Under the pieces are notes generated by a model that saw nothing but the letters and a program-made list of their open reading frames with translations, was not told the DNA's origin and made no database searches. Of a stretch of DNA of 64,000 nucleotides, positions 41,410 to 51,772 are shown piece by piece. How positions within the stretch are numbered: the stretch's first letter is position 1; every line of letters begins with the position of its first letter. Made by a program: the position numbers and the translations under genes. This DNA comes from Emticicia sp. CRIBPO. GTDB taxonomy: Bacteria > Bacteroidota > Bacteroidia > Cytophagales > Spirosomataceae. The DNA is taken from assembly GCF_009905725.1 (NCBI RefSeq), contig NZ_JAAAKV010000006.1:186001-250000 (forward strand), in the 5' to 3' direction.

Positions 41410-44400
41410 ATGAAGTATACCCTGAAAATATCATTACTGCTCCTTGTCCTTACGATATCCGGTTTTGCAAACGCCCAGAATTCGGTGCTTGCAAAAGGTA
41501 AATGGATAAGGATAGGCGTAACAGAAACAGGTATTTATGGGATAGATGAGAATTTCCTTAAAAAGCTCCAGGTCAACACTTCAGGCATCAATCCTGCACA
41601 CATCAGGGTATTCGGAAACAACGAGGGCAGCCTTCCCCAGGCCAACACGGCACCAAGGATACCGGACCTGACGGAGCTTGCTGTATTATGCACTGATCAG
41701 GACGGCAAATTCGACAAAAACGACAAGATATATTTCCTGGGGCGATCGCCTCACAAAGTATTTCCGGACGAAACCGGAAGTCATTTTTTACATGAAATCA
41801 ACCCATACAGCGATACCACTTTTTACTTTGTGACTTACACAGAAGGTGCGTCTAAAAAAATAACGGCTGCCCCCGCTAAAGCTTCAGCATTTCCGGTCAT
41901 CGACACATTCAATCACTTCGAATTTTATGAGATCGACCAGAAAAACCTGCTGAATTCAGGAAGGGTGTGGCTGGGCGAATTCATCAATAACCAAGCCTCG
42001 TTTCCTGTAAAAATTGAAGGGTTAGTCAAAACCAAGCCTCTTCTTATTCATTCGTCACTTGCCGGGGTAGGCCGGTCTGCCCAGCAAATGGACTTTAACA
42101 TTGATGATAAAACAGTAGCTACGCATGAACTGATGCGAACGCTTTATATCAATAATGACATTTATGCCCGCTACAACCGGGTAGCCAACTGGAGCGACCT
42201 TGATTTTTATGCTTCCCCTTTAAATGAATCATTTAATGTTACTTATAAATTAAAAAACGCCACCTCCTCCAGTGCCGGGGCATATCTGAATTATTTTACA
42301 ATCAACGGGCAGCGGCAACTAAAAGAATATCCGCGGCAAACGGTAGCCAGGATATTGAACCCTGGCACAACGCCATCCTACAATTTCAAAATGAGCGGCA
42401 TTGGCCCTAATACCCTGATCTGGGAAGTGGATGATAAATTTAATCCGAAATCTGTTTCCAATCAGGCCATATCCGGAGTCCTTACTCATTCCGGAGACTT
42501 CGTCAGCAAGGTTAAGACATTTCTGATCACCGATCCTCAGTATGTTTATACTCCGGCTTTTTCTGCCCTCGTATCCAATCAGGACATCAGGAGCTCTGAT
42601 ACTCCGGACATGGTCATTGTCTTTCCGGAAAGCTTCAGGAATGAGGTCAAAATACTCGCTGAACACCGAAAAACAAAAGACAAGCTGGATGTGCTTATGC
42701 TCAGCACTGAGGAAATTTATAATGAATTCAGCTCAGGCAGTCCCGATCCGACCGCCATCCGGGATCTTTGCAGGTTCTTTTACCAAAAAGATAAAAGCAA
42801 GTTCAGATACCTGCTCATTTTCGGAGACGGGTCTTACGACTATAAAAATATTTCCTCGTTTTCGTTTGTCAACAAAAAACTGGAAGTTCCTGCCTATCAG
42901 AGCCGTGAGTCGATGGAGCCAGTTTACAGCTACTCCTCTGACGACTACTTCGGCTTCCTCGAAGACCATGAGGGCGAATGGAAGGAAGGATATAGCGAGA
43001 ATAATTTCTGGTATAAATCAAGAGAAGACGACCATACTTTAGATATCGGCATAGGCAGGATACCCGCCAAATCGAGGGAAGAAGCCAGGGCTGTGGTAAA
43101 CAAGCTGCTTTACTATGATTCCATATCCAGGAGCCCCGGAAACTGGAAAAACAGGATCAGTTTTGTGGCTGATGATAAAGATTACAACATCCATCAGAGA
43201 GATGCTGAAGGTCTTTCATCTATCGTCAGTACCAAAAGTCCGGCGTTCCTGATTCAGAAACTTTACCTGGATGCCTATCCGATGGTCAGCTCACCCAACG
43301 GATCAAGGTCACCCAAAGCCACGGAAGCATTGCAAAAAGCGGTAGAAGACGGCTCGTTCATCATTAACTATAACGGGCACGGATCAGAAGACGGCTGGGC
43401 AGAAGAAAAACTCCTGACCACTCCCCAGATCACCCATTGGAGAAACCTTAAGAATCTTCCTCTTTTCTTTACAGCCACCTGTCAGTTTGGGAAATTTGAT
43501 AATCCCTCGTTGGTTTCCGGGGCAGAGCTGGCCCTGCTGAATCCGTCGGGAGGGGCCATCGGATTGCTGACCACTACCAGGCCTGTTTATTCCAGTACCA
43601 ATTTTACCATCAATACGGCGTTTTACGATTTCTTATCTACATCCGAAGCCAAAAGGGTCGGAGATCTCTTCAGGTTGACAAAAAACAGTGCCATCGACGG
43701 AGAAATAAACAGAAATTTTACTTTTTTGGGTGACCCCTCGTTACTTATTCCAAATTTCACGTCTAAAGTAGAAGTGACAAAGATTAATGGAGCGACGCCC
43801 AAAGGTCAGTTGCTGAAAGCTCTTTCAAAAATGAATATAGAAGGTGAGGTAAAAACGCAGGGATTCAATGGTACGCTTAACCTGGTAGTTTATGATAAAT
43901 TATCAAAAGTGAGCACATTGGGTTCTTCTTCAGAAAGCCCTAAAATGGAATACGAAACCCTGAGGAGCAAGCTTTTTGAAGGACGTTTTGAAGTCATCAA
44001 CAGCCGGTTTTCGGTTTCCTTTGTGATACCAAAGGATATTGATTACAGAACAGGACAGGGAAAAATGTTTCTTTATGCCATCAGCAAGGACAGCTCGTCT
44101 GAGTATTTCGGCCATTTTGAAGATTTCCTGATCGGGGGTTCCGATGACCAGGCCGTTAAAGACAACACAGGTCCGAAAATAGAAATGAAGGTAAACAATA
44201 ATATACTGTCGGCGGCCATATCCGATGAAAGCGGGATCAACATTTCTCAATCGGGTATCGGACATGAGATGCTGATCATACTGAATGATACGATGAAAGT
44301 AGTGGCGAATCCCCACTTTTATAATATCTCCGGATACACCCGGGGGCAGTTGAATTATAACTTCGGAAACCTGGCGGAAGGAAAGCACCATGTAAAGCTA

Positions 44401-44766
44401 ATTGTCTGGGATACTCATAATAATAAATCAGAGGAAACGTTGGTATTCAATATCCAGAAACCAACACTAAAAATAGAAGATTTGAAAAATTATCCGAATC
44501 CGTTCAAAGACTTTACTACGTTCAGCTTTACGCATAACCGGCCTGATGACGACCTTGAAATCAATATGAAAATCACGGATGGACTGGGCAGGGTAATTTT
44601 TAATCAGCAATACAATTGTTATGTTTGTGAGCCTAAAAAGGAAATCGGCATAGATTTTAACGCTAATTTCATCACTAACGGACAATTATTTTATAAAATT
44701 GATGTTAAATCATTAAGGGAAAACATTTCCGGATTTGCCAGCGGTAAACTGTTGTTTTGGAAATAA
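41410..44766 (+). CDS. porU: Type IX secretion system surface sortase PorU
   Basis: The 1118-residue protein begins with a signal peptide (LLLLVLTISGFANAQ). The Peptidase_C25 domain has catalytic H657 in INYNGHGSEDGW and C691 in FFTATCQFGKFDNPS, the known gingipain/PorU dyad. It starts WIRIGVTETGIYGID, and contains YLLIFGDGSYDY. The C-terminus (from about 1020; YPNPFKDFTTFSFTHNR) is a Por secretion-type CTD. PorU cleaves CTD signals of type IX cargo and attaches cargo to the surface with PorV, whose gene follows. Confidence 0.96.
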   Translation: MKYTLKISLLLLVLTISGFANAQNSVLAKGKWIRIGVTETGIYGIDENFLKKLQVNTSGINPAHIRVFGNNEGSLPQANTAPRIPDLTELAVLCTDQDGKFDKNDKIYFLGRSPHKVFPDETGSHFLHEINPYSDTTFYFVTYTEGASKKITAAPAKASAFPVIDTFNHFEFYEIDQKNLLNSGRVWLGEFINNQASFPVKIEGLVKTKPLLIHSSLAGVGRSAQQMDFNIDDKTVATHELMRTLYINNDIYARYNRVANWSDLDFYASPLNESFNVTYKLKNATSSSAGAYLNYFTINGQRQLKEYPRQTVARILNPGTTPSYNFKMSGIGPNTLIWEVDDKFNPKSVSNQAISGVLTHSGDFVSKVKTFLITDPQYVYTPAFSALVSNQDIRSSDTPDMVIVFPESFRNEVKILAEHRKTKDKLDVLMLSTEEIYNEFSSGSPDPTAIRDLCRFFYQKDKSKFRYLLIFGDGSYDYKNISSFSFVNKKLEVPAYQSRESMEPVYSYSSDDYFGFLEDHEGEWKEGYSENNFWYKSREDDHTLDIGIGRIPAKSREEARAVVNKLLYYDSISRSPGNWKNRISFVADDKDYNIHQRDAEGLSSIVSTKSPAFLIQKLYLDAYPMVSSPNGSRSPKATEALQKAVEDGSFIINYNGHGSEDGWAEEKLLTTPQITHWRNLKNLPLFFTATCQFGKFDNPSLVSGAELALLNPSGGAIGLLTTTRPVYSSTNFTINTAFYDFLSTSEAKRVGDLFRLTKNSAIDGEINRNFTFLGDPSLLIPNFTSKVEVTKINGATPKGQLLKALSKMNIEGEVKTQGFNGTLNLVVYDKLSKVSTLGSSSESPKMEYETLRSKLFEGRFEVINSRFSVSFVIPKDIDYRTGQGKMFLYAISKDSSSEYFGHFEDFLIGGSDDQAVKDNTGPKIEMKVNNNILSAAISDESGINISQSGIGHEMLIILNDTMKVVANPHFYNISGYTRGQLNYNFGNLAEGKHHVKLIVWDTHNNKSEETLVFNIQKPTLKIEDLKNYPNPFKDFTTFSFTHNRPDDDLEINMKITDGLGRVIFNQQYNCYVCEPKKEIGIDFNANFITNGQLFYKIDVKSLRENISGFASGKLLFWK

Positions 44767-44853
44767 GAATAAAAACCCATTAATTTGAGGATTCAAATTG
44801 GGGTAATTTTTACGTAATACACATTAAACGATATATTTTTTTATTTTTCATTT

Positions 44854-46017
44854 ATGAAAATCAAAAGTTTCAGAATTTTTGGAATAATTCTACTTCTTCC
44901 ATATTTGGGTTATTCACAAGCTCTTACAAAACAATACAGGGTTGTCTCATCAGCTGTTCCTTTTCTGACCATCTCTCCTAACTCGAAGGCTGCTTCGATG
45001 GGTGACGCGGGTGTGGCCTCAACTCCTGACGCGAGTTCACTTTTCTGGAACACCTCAAAGCTGGCATTCATAGAAAACAAAACCGGGGCCAGTTTATCGT
45101 ATGCCCCATGGCTTCGCGACCTGGTACAGGACATGAGCCTTCTTAACGCTGTGGGATATCACAAAATATCTGATAAACAAACACTTACAGCCGGATTGAC
45201 TTATTTTAACCAGGGAGAGATCGAATTTACCAATGCCCAGGGTAATACCAACGGTAAATTCACCTCAAGAGAATTTGTCTTCGCTGCGGGGATCGCCCAG
45301 AAGCTGAACCAGGATTTCTCTATGGGTTTAAATCTTAAGTATATCAGTTCAAACCTTGTAGGTACGAATGTTATCGGTGGTCAGGCAGGTAAGCCGGGCA
45401 GAACCGCGGCGTTTGACCTCGGCATATATTACAACAAGAACAGACCTACCGACAAAGACGTTAAAAAGGTAGATTATGCATTCGGGTTGGTTTTGCAGAA
45501 CCTTGGAGGTAAAATCAATTATGGCTTCGGAGAATACTATATTCCTGCCAATCTTAAGCTAGGTACAAGCATTTCTATCAAACCGGATAACCACAATAAT
45601 TTCAATTTCTTAATTGATTTTAATAAATTACTAGTGCCCACACCTGATTCTACCGGAAAAGTGCCGAATGTCGGTTCGTTCTCGGCCGTGTTCAGTTCTT
45701 TCTCAGATGCTCCTGACGGATTTAAAGAAGAGATCAGGGAGTTCATGGGATCTGTAGGTGTAGAATACAACTATGACAATTTCTTTGCCATCAGAGGCGG
45801 TTATTTCTTCGAACCTATTTCAAAAGGCGGCAGAAAATACGCTACGATGGGTGCAGGAATTAAACTCAAAGAAACTTACAGCATCGACCTGGCTTATCTG
45901 ATCCCGACCAATGCCGGTAACCCGCTGGCCAATACCTGGAGATTGAGTTTCAACATCAACCTTCCGAATAAGTCTAAAGGAACGGTTAAAGAGACGGAAG
46001 CCGACATTACAGAATAA
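44854..46017 (+). CDS. porV: Type IX secretion outer-membrane protein PorV (LptO)
   Basis: The 387-residue beta-barrel protein has a signal peptide (FGIILLLPYLGYSQ). Family text includes VPFLTISPNSKAASMGDAGVASTPDASSLFWNTSKLAF, YFNQGEIEFTNAQGN and GYFFEPISKGGRKYATMGAGI. PorV is a FadL-like barrel that shuttles cargo from the translocon to PorU. It lies 87 bases after porU and ends in a strong terminator, so porU-porV is the end of the operon. Confidence 0.96.
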   Translation: MKIKSFRIFGIILLLPYLGYSQALTKQYRVVSSAVPFLTISPNSKAASMGDAGVASTPDASSLFWNTSKLAFIENKTGASLSYAPWLRDLVQDMSLLNAVGYHKISDKQTLTAGLTYFNQGEIEFTNAQGNTNGKFTSREFVFAAGIAQKLNQDFSMGLNLKYISSNLVGTNVIGGQAGKPGRTAAFDLGIYYNKNRPTDKDVKKVDYAFGLVLQNLGGKINYGFGEYYIPANLKLGTSISIKPDNHNNFNFLIDFNKLLVPTPDSTGKVPNVGSFSAVFSSFSDAPDGFKEEIREFMGSVGVEYNYDNFFAIRGGYFFEPISKGGRKYATMGAGIKLKETYSIDLAYLIPTNAGNPLANTWRLSFNINLPNKSKGTVKETEADITE

Positions 46018-46042
46018 GATACATTTTTACTTCTTATAACAT

Positions 46043-46070
46043 AAAAAGCCACCCGTCGGGTGGCTTTTTT
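46043..46070 (+). terminator. Terminator of porV
   Basis: AAAAAGCCACCC pairs with GGGTGGCTTTTT, followed by T. It follows the porV stop by 25 bases. Confidence 0.93.
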
Positions 46071-46183
46071 AATGGGGTAAAAGGATTATGTTAACGATTA
46101 CATGCTTTTCTGATAAACAATCCTCACGCGTATCACAGACATTATCCGGTAACCCCGCGTCTCTCAGGAAAGCTGCTGAAAGC

Positions 46184-49100
46184 TTATTTCAGCAGGTGAA
46201 GGTACTCGACAAGGTCTATCACCTCCTGGTCTTTCAGCCCGAAATCAGGCATCAGCGAGTCTTTCATAGGCTCAACTGATTTTACTTCACCTTTCTTAAG
46301 TATTTTAATATCTGATTGCCCGACATATTTGACCATGTATTCCGTAGCTGTCTTGCTCGTAATGATGCCCTGAACCTGCGATCCGTCAGTGAGGGTGATT
46401 ATACTGCCCTCATAGCCGAAGCTTACTCCCTGACTGGGTTTCAGAATGGCGGTAACCAAGCCTTCCTTGGTCAGTTTCTTTCCGATCTGGCTCAGTCCCG
46501 GACCAAAATCAACTCCTTGTTTATTAACCATATGGCAGCCTTTGCAATAAGTCTCAAATATCGTTTTTCCCGATCCGGCATCGCCTGTTTTCTGAGCAAG
46601 TAAATGCTGGTCTCCTTTTACTTCCTCTACCTGCTTATTACCAAACATTTTCACGGTTTCTGTCCTGATGTTACTTCTGAAAGACATCGTCAGCATCTTC
46701 CTGACGTCTTCTTTAAACTCAGCAGGTATTTTATTTACTTTATAAAGATCCCACAGCGTAACTTCACCAACCCACCCACGCATAGCCAAAAGGGCCGCTT
46801 TCCTGTAACTCATCGGGTATTTCTCTGATGTAAAGATCAAAACCAGCTGACGGTTGATGTTCTCATTATCCACCATACCGATCCTTTCTATCAATTTCAC
46901 CACTTCCTTTTTATTTCTTCCGGGATCAGTGACAGCTTCTTTCAAAGGTACTATTCCGTAAAGGCCAACAGTAACTACAGCAGCTTCAAGGGTCAGGTTA
47001 TCATCCTGGCTTTCCATTAATAACTTTCTTAAACGGGCAGATTCACTTTTAATCTCATACCTGGAAATAATGTCCAGGAAATCGTACGGATCTTCAATAG
47101 ACTTGATTACTTCAGGAAGGATTTTATTGAATTCAGCATTCCGGGTGATGGTGTTTTTATCAAAGTGCCGGAAAATGATGACCTTCTCCTGGGCATTATC
47201 CGTTTTTTTCAGTAAGCTGATCAAAACATCATTTTTCGATTTATTTTCCTGGAAATCAAAGGCACGGTAATACCTGGCTTTGCTCGCAAAACCCGATTTC
47301 CCGATGATCTCTGCCAAAAGTTGCGGTGTGTTCGTCGCCCTGCTCCTCCAGACGATATCTTTTGCCGCATCCGTTTCCAGCCATCTTTCACCTTTCAATT
47401 CCTGATAGGCTTTCAGGCAATTATCCCAGTCCTGATCAGCACCAATACCCAGGGCCTCGAGGTACCAGCGATCTCCGCTTACGTAGCTTTCCGCCAGGCT
47501 GGCCCATATCTCAGGCTGATTCTGATGACGGATGGCCAGGGCTACTTCTCTTTTGACCTCAAATGATTTATCCTTTGACATTTTCAGATAAAAGGCCTTG
47601 TCAAATTTTCTCGATTGCCTGGCTATTTTAACTGCCACCATCCTGATGTCTTCGTAGGCATCCTGACCTGCTTTCTGAATATAGTGCGTTTCGCGGTTCT
47701 TGATCTTGCTCAGCAGCCACAAGGCTCTCGCCCGGTAAGCAGGCTCACCTTTTTCATACAATTCCAGCAGCGAAGTCTCAGCTTTCACGCCAAATCCCTG
47801 CAAAGCCTGAAAAGCCAGGTACCTGACATCCAGGTTCGGATTTTTAAGAGCTTCAATGGCCCCTTTAATTGATTTATAGTCAAAAACCGGCTTGCTGAAC
47901 TTTGATCCTTTCGGGGCAATCCGGTAGATACGCCCTTTCTTAAGGTCTCCGATACCGTGCCCTCCTACCCCGCCATCATACCAGTCGGCCACAAAAAGAG
48001 AGCCGTCAGGTGCCACGGTCACATCAGATGGCCTGAACCACTGGTCTTTACCCGAAGCGTCAGCGATAGGCAGTTTACTCACCTTAAAACCTGCTCCGTC
48101 CTGTATGGATGGATAAGCACTGACGAGGTTGGTGCCCGCATCACAAAGAATAAGCTCTCCCTTATATTTTGGTGGCAATAAGTCTCCTTCATAAACCAGC
48201 ATCCCCGTCGGTGAGCCCGCATAGGTTTGTCTTAAATTCGGGATAACACCCGGATCGTTCAGATGCCAGTGCTGTAGAAAAACCGAATCTTCCATGTTGG
48301 TCCTCTTAACCCGCCAGTCGGCCCCCGTCATTTCATCTTTATAGCCGTAATTACCATAGTCCACTATAAAGTTGATGCGGTTTCCGCGATTGCCGTCATC
48401 ATCATTATCTGACTGCCATATCCTTCCGAATGAGTCGAGTGCCAGTTCATAATTGTTTCTGAAGTTCCAGCCTAAAACCTCAGGATTTTTTCCGTCCGGA
48501 TCAATCCTCAGTACCATTCCTTCACGCAGCGGTTTGCTATCATCGGAGATCGGCGTATTGTAAATATCATTCATAGGCTTGCCGTCTGCAGTGGTCAGCC
48601 CCTTGACGAAGTTTCCGAAGTTAAAATAAAGCTTGCCGTCTGGTCCGAAAACAAAGGCATGGAGACCATGGTCACTCTGAAGGCCGCCAACCGTTTTAAA
48701 CAAGATCTCCTTTTTGTCGGGCACATCGTCACCGTTGGTGTCCGTAAAAACCAGTACATTCGGACTGCAGGACACAATCAATTTATTACCTGTCACACAA
48801 ATACCCAAAGCCGAATTCACATCCTCTCCCTGGTAATAAACCTTGGATTTATCGGCTTTGCCATCATTATCTGTATCTTCAAGAATCAGGATTTTGTCCC
48901 CTTTTTTCTCATAGGGGATTTTGTTGAAATCATTGCGGTAATTATAGGCCTGACACATCCAGACCCTGCCCTTCTGATCGATATCCATGTTGGTCGGATT
49001 GGCAATCATGGGTTCAGAGGCAAAAAGGGTTATTTCAAGTTCGCTGTCTTTGATTGAAATGCCTTCAGTTGTGATAAAACTATTGTTTTCGGTAAATAAG

Positions 49101-49189
49101 CCGGTTTCATTTTGTGTGGCCGTTTTTTCCTCTTTGTTGCAGGAAATCAAGAGAACAAAACTAAAAATAAGCAGAATCGGGATTTTCAT
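46184..49189 (-). CDS. PVC-type cytochrome c lipoprotein with dehydrogenase propeller
   Basis: The 1001-residue protein is a lipoprotein (LLIFSFVLLISC). Residues about 50-420 form a propeller of the membrane-bound dehydrogenase (PVC-type) family, with MDIDQKGRVWMCQAYNYR and SDVTVAPDGSLFVADWYDGGVGG. A HEAT-like helical region spans about 450-840. A C-terminal cytochrome c has CKGCH (FETYCKGCHMVNKQGVDFGPGL). Family members may oxidise sugars or polyols. It is monocistronic. Confidence 0.93.
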   Translation of the reverse strand: MKIPILLIFSFVLLISCNKEEKTATQNETGLFTENNSFITTEGISIKDSELEITLFASEPMIANPTNMDIDQKGRVWMCQAYNYRNDFNKIPYEKKGDKILILEDTDNDGKADKSKVYYQGEDVNSALGICVTGNKLIVSCSPNVLVFTDTNGDDVPDKKEILFKTVGGLQSDHGLHAFVFGPDGKLYFNFGNFVKGLTTADGKPMNDIYNTPISDDSKPLREGMVLRIDPDGKNPEVLGWNFRNNYELALDSFGRIWQSDNDDDGNRGNRINFIVDYGNYGYKDEMTGADWRVKRTNMEDSVFLQHWHLNDPGVIPNLRQTYAGSPTGMLVYEGDLLPPKYKGELILCDAGTNLVSAYPSIQDGAGFKVSKLPIADASGKDQWFRPSDVTVAPDGSLFVADWYDGGVGGHGIGDLKKGRIYRIAPKGSKFSKPVFDYKSIKGAIEALKNPNLDVRYLAFQALQGFGVKAETSLLELYEKGEPAYRARALWLLSKIKNRETHYIQKAGQDAYEDIRMVAVKIARQSRKFDKAFYLKMSKDKSFEVKREVALAIRHQNQPEIWASLAESYVSGDRWYLEALGIGADQDWDNCLKAYQELKGERWLETDAAKDIVWRSRATNTPQLLAEIIGKSGFASKARYYRAFDFQENKSKNDVLISLLKKTDNAQEKVIIFRHFDKNTITRNAEFNKILPEVIKSIEDPYDFLDIISRYEIKSESARLRKLLMESQDDNLTLEAAVVTVGLYGIVPLKEAVTDPGRNKKEVVKLIERIGMVDNENINRQLVLIFTSEKYPMSYRKAALLAMRGWVGEVTLWDLYKVNKIPAEFKEDVRKMLTMSFRSNIRTETVKMFGNKQVEEVKGDQHLLAQKTGDAGSGKTIFETYCKGCHMVNKQGVDFGPGLSQIGKKLTKEGLVTAILKPSQGVSFGYEGSIITLTDGSQVQGIITSKTATEYMVKYVGQSDIKILKKGEVKSVEPMKDSLMPDFGLKDQEVIDLVEYLHLLK

Positions 49190-49270
49190 AAGAATTAGAA
49201 AACTTCTTTAATTGTGAATGTGAAAAGGTAAACAAAGTTAATTACATGTCTCGAATTAAAAAAATTACTT

Positions 49271-49278
49271 TACTTTTG
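49271..49278 (+). promoter_or_regulatory. -7 box of the glycerophosphodiesterase gene
   Basis: TACTTTTG matches TAnnTTTG, 26 bases before the start codon. Confidence 0.55.
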
Positions 49279-49303
49279 ACAGCATTTTACAAATCATGGA
49301 TAC

Positions 49304-50203
49304 ATGAAAAAAAAGTCAGCCTTACTATTTGTAATTCTCTTTAATTTTCAGTCGTTAATGGCTCAGCAATCAACTTCTTTCGAAATTCAGGGACACAGAG
49401 GTTCCAGGGGCTTAAGACCTGAGAATACCCTGCCTGCTTTCCTGAAAGCCATTGACGAAGGTGTACATACGCTTGAAATGGACGTTGTGATTTCGAAAGA
49501 CAAAAAAGTAGTGGTCTCACACGAACCTTATTTTAACCCGGTCATTTCTACCGATCCCTCCGGCAAAAAAGTGACAGGAGAAACTTCTGTCAACCTCTAC
49601 CATCTCACTTATGCCGAAATTAAAAAATATGATGTAGGGAAAAAGGGCAACCCGGCATTTCCGGAACAGCAAAAAATGGAAGCTCATAAACCGCTGCTGC
49701 GTGAAGTCCTCAGGGAAACAGATAAATATGCCAGAAGCAAAAACATAAGCGGCCTGAAATACAACATTGAGATCAAAAGCGAAGTCAAAGAATACGGCAT
49801 TTCACAACCTGACATAGAAGTATTTTCCGACCTGGTCTCAGAAGTTCTGGTGGATGAAGTCTCCCCTGCAAGGGTGACCATCCAGAGTTTCGACTTTAAT
49901 GTTCTCAAGCACTGGCATGCCAGGATAGAAGCCGGAAAGTATCCTAAAGTAACTCTTTCTGTTCTGATCGAACCGGAAGAAAACAATGACATTACCTACA
50001 ACCTGGATCGCCTCGGATTCAAACCTGAGATCTGGAGCCCTAACTTTATGCAAGTTACTCCGGAGCGGCTTGAACAACTCCACAAAATGCACATCCGTGT
50101 CATTCCCTGGACTGTTAACAAGCCTGATGACCTGAAAAAAATCAAAGCCATGGGCTGTGACGGTTTAATCACAGATTACCCGAATAGGGCAAAAGATTTG
50201 TGA
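49304..50203 (+). CDS. Glycerophosphodiester phosphodiesterase family protein
   Basis: The 299-residue secreted protein (signal SALLFVILFNFQSLMAQ) has the GDPD signature QGHRGSRGLRPENTLPAFLKAIDEGVHTLEMDVVISKDKKVVVSHEP. Catalytic His pairs (HRG and SHEP) and the metal-binding E-x-D are present, and the C-terminus has WTVNKPDDLKKIKAMGCDGLITDYP. It should hydrolyse glycerophosphodiesters to an alcohol and glycerol phosphate in the periplasm. Confidence 0.95.
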   Translation: MKKKSALLFVILFNFQSLMAQQSTSFEIQGHRGSRGLRPENTLPAFLKAIDEGVHTLEMDVVISKDKKVVVSHEPYFNPVISTDPSGKKVTGETSVNLYHLTYAEIKKYDVGKKGNPAFPEQQKMEAHKPLLREVLRETDKYARSKNISGLKYNIEIKSEVKEYGISQPDIEVFSDLVSEVLVDEVSPARVTIQSFDFNVLKHWHARIEAGKYPKVTLSVLIEPEENNDITYNLDRLGFKPEIWSPNFMQVTPERLEQLHKMHIRVIPWTVNKPDDLKKIKAMGCDGLITDYPNRAKDL

Positions 50204-50245
50204 AATTGGTAAAATCATATTTAGTTTACATCTGCATTCAAAACA

Positions 50246-51769
50246 TTGATCATATTGGGACTGTTAAATGACATTCTTGCTTTCTTTATTAAACGCCGGT
50301 CAGAGCGTATAGAAGACTTTAAACTTTATCCTATAGAAACACAGCAATCGGTGTTTCTTGACCTGATCAGCAAGGGTAAAAATACGGAGTACGGAAAGAA
50401 ATATTATTTTGATGACATCAACACCATCAGGGATTTTCAGGAGAGGGTCCCGGTTTCAACCTATGAAGACCTCTACCCGTACATAGAAAGAATGCTGAAA
50501 GGGGAGCCGAACGTATTGTGGTCTACAGAAATACAATGGTTCTCAAAGTCATCCGGAACAACCAACGCCCGCAGCAAATTCATCCCTGTTTCTGCCGAAT
50601 CTCTTGAAGATTGTCATTACAGGGGGGGCAAAGATATGATGACACTCTACCTGATGGAGCACCCTAAGTCTAACCTGTTTGATGGCAAAGGCTTGTCTAT
50701 CGGGGGAACCTTACATCCTAATCCGTTCAATGAAAATACTTTTGCCGGGGATATCTCTGCGGTGATCATGCATAACCTTCCCACCTGGGCTGAGTACCTC
50801 AGGACCCCTTCCATTGAAGTGGCCCTGATGGACAACTGGGAAGAAAAGATGGACAAGATGATAGAAATCTGCTCCAGGGAAAACGTAGCCAGTATCCTGG
50901 GTGTCCCTACCTGGACAGTGGTCCTGCTCGAAAACATCATGGAACGGACCGGAGCGAAAAATATGCTGGAAATCTGGCCTAATTTTGAGCTCTTTGTTCA
51001 TGGAGCGGTATCGTTCGGGCCTTACCGCGACTTATTCAGAAATAAGCTGTTCCCTTCCGACGAGGTTAATTATCTTGAAACGTACAATGCCTCAGAAGGA
51101 TTTTTCGGCATCCAGGATGACCTGTCACTTAAGGACGAAATGCTCCTGATGCTTGACTATGGCATTTTCTACGAATTTATCCCTATGGAAGAATGGGACA
51201 AGGAATACCCGAAAGCCCTGACCCTGGAAGAAGTTGAAACAGATAAGAACTATGCCCTGGTGATTTCCACCAATTCAGGCCTATGGCGATATAAGATCGG
51301 AGATACCATCAAGTTTACTTCAAAGTCTCCTTTCAGAATAAAGGTATCAGGAAGAACCAAGCATTTCATCAATGCTTTCGGTGAGGAAGTCATTATTGAA
51401 AATGCCGAAAAAGCCATTACTGCAGCGGCCAAAGCATCAGAAGTGGACATCAAAGATTATACTGCAGGACCGATTTACATGAGCGAGGGAGAAAAAGGCG
51501 GCCACGAATGGGTAATAGAATGCAATACCATTCCGAAAAGCAAGGAGCTCTTCATCGACACCCTGGACAAAACCCTGCGTGAAGTCAATTCTGATTATGA
51601 CGCCAAACGCCACAAAGACATGGCACTCAGACTGCCTAAAGTGCATTTTGTACAGCCCGGCACGTTTTACAACTGGATGAATAAAAGAGGTAAGCTGGGT
51701 GGACAGAATAAAGTGCCACGCCTGAGCAATTCAAGAGAATATCTCGAAGAAATCATTAAGCTGATCTGA
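50246..51769 (+). CDS. GH3 auxin-responsive-promoter-like protein
   Basis: The 507-residue protein has the GH3 family pattern: YFDDINTIRDFQERVPVSTYEDLYPYIERM, WFSKSSGTTNARSKFIPV (adenylate-forming motif), YNASEGFFGIQ, SGLWRYKIGDTIKFTS and SGRTKHFINAFGEEVI. GH3 enzymes conjugate amino acids to acids in plants; the bacterial substrate is unknown. No ATG lies near the start; TTG 50246 gives the N-terminus LLNDILAFFIKRRSERIEDF. It lies 42 bases after the phosphodiesterase. Confidence 0.92.
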   Translation: MIILGLLNDILAFFIKRRSERIEDFKLYPIETQQSVFLDLISKGKNTEYGKKYYFDDINTIRDFQERVPVSTYEDLYPYIERMLKGEPNVLWSTEIQWFSKSSGTTNARSKFIPVSAESLEDCHYRGGKDMMTLYLMEHPKSNLFDGKGLSIGGTLHPNPFNENTFAGDISAVIMHNLPTWAEYLRTPSIEVALMDNWEEKMDKMIEICSRENVASILGVPTWTVVLLENIMERTGAKNMLEIWPNFELFVHGAVSFGPYRDLFRNKLFPSDEVNYLETYNASEGFFGIQDDLSLKDEMLLMLDYGIFYEFIPMEEWDKEYPKALTLEEVETDKNYALVISTNSGLWRYKIGDTIKFTSKSPFRIKVSGRTKHFINAFGEEVIIENAEKAITAAAKASEVDIKDYTAGPIYMSEGEKGGHEWVIECNTIPKSKELFIDTLDKTLREVNSDYDAKRHKDMALRLPKVHFVQPGTFYNWMNKRGKLGGQNKVPRLSNSREYLEEIIKLI

Positions 51770-51772
51770 TTT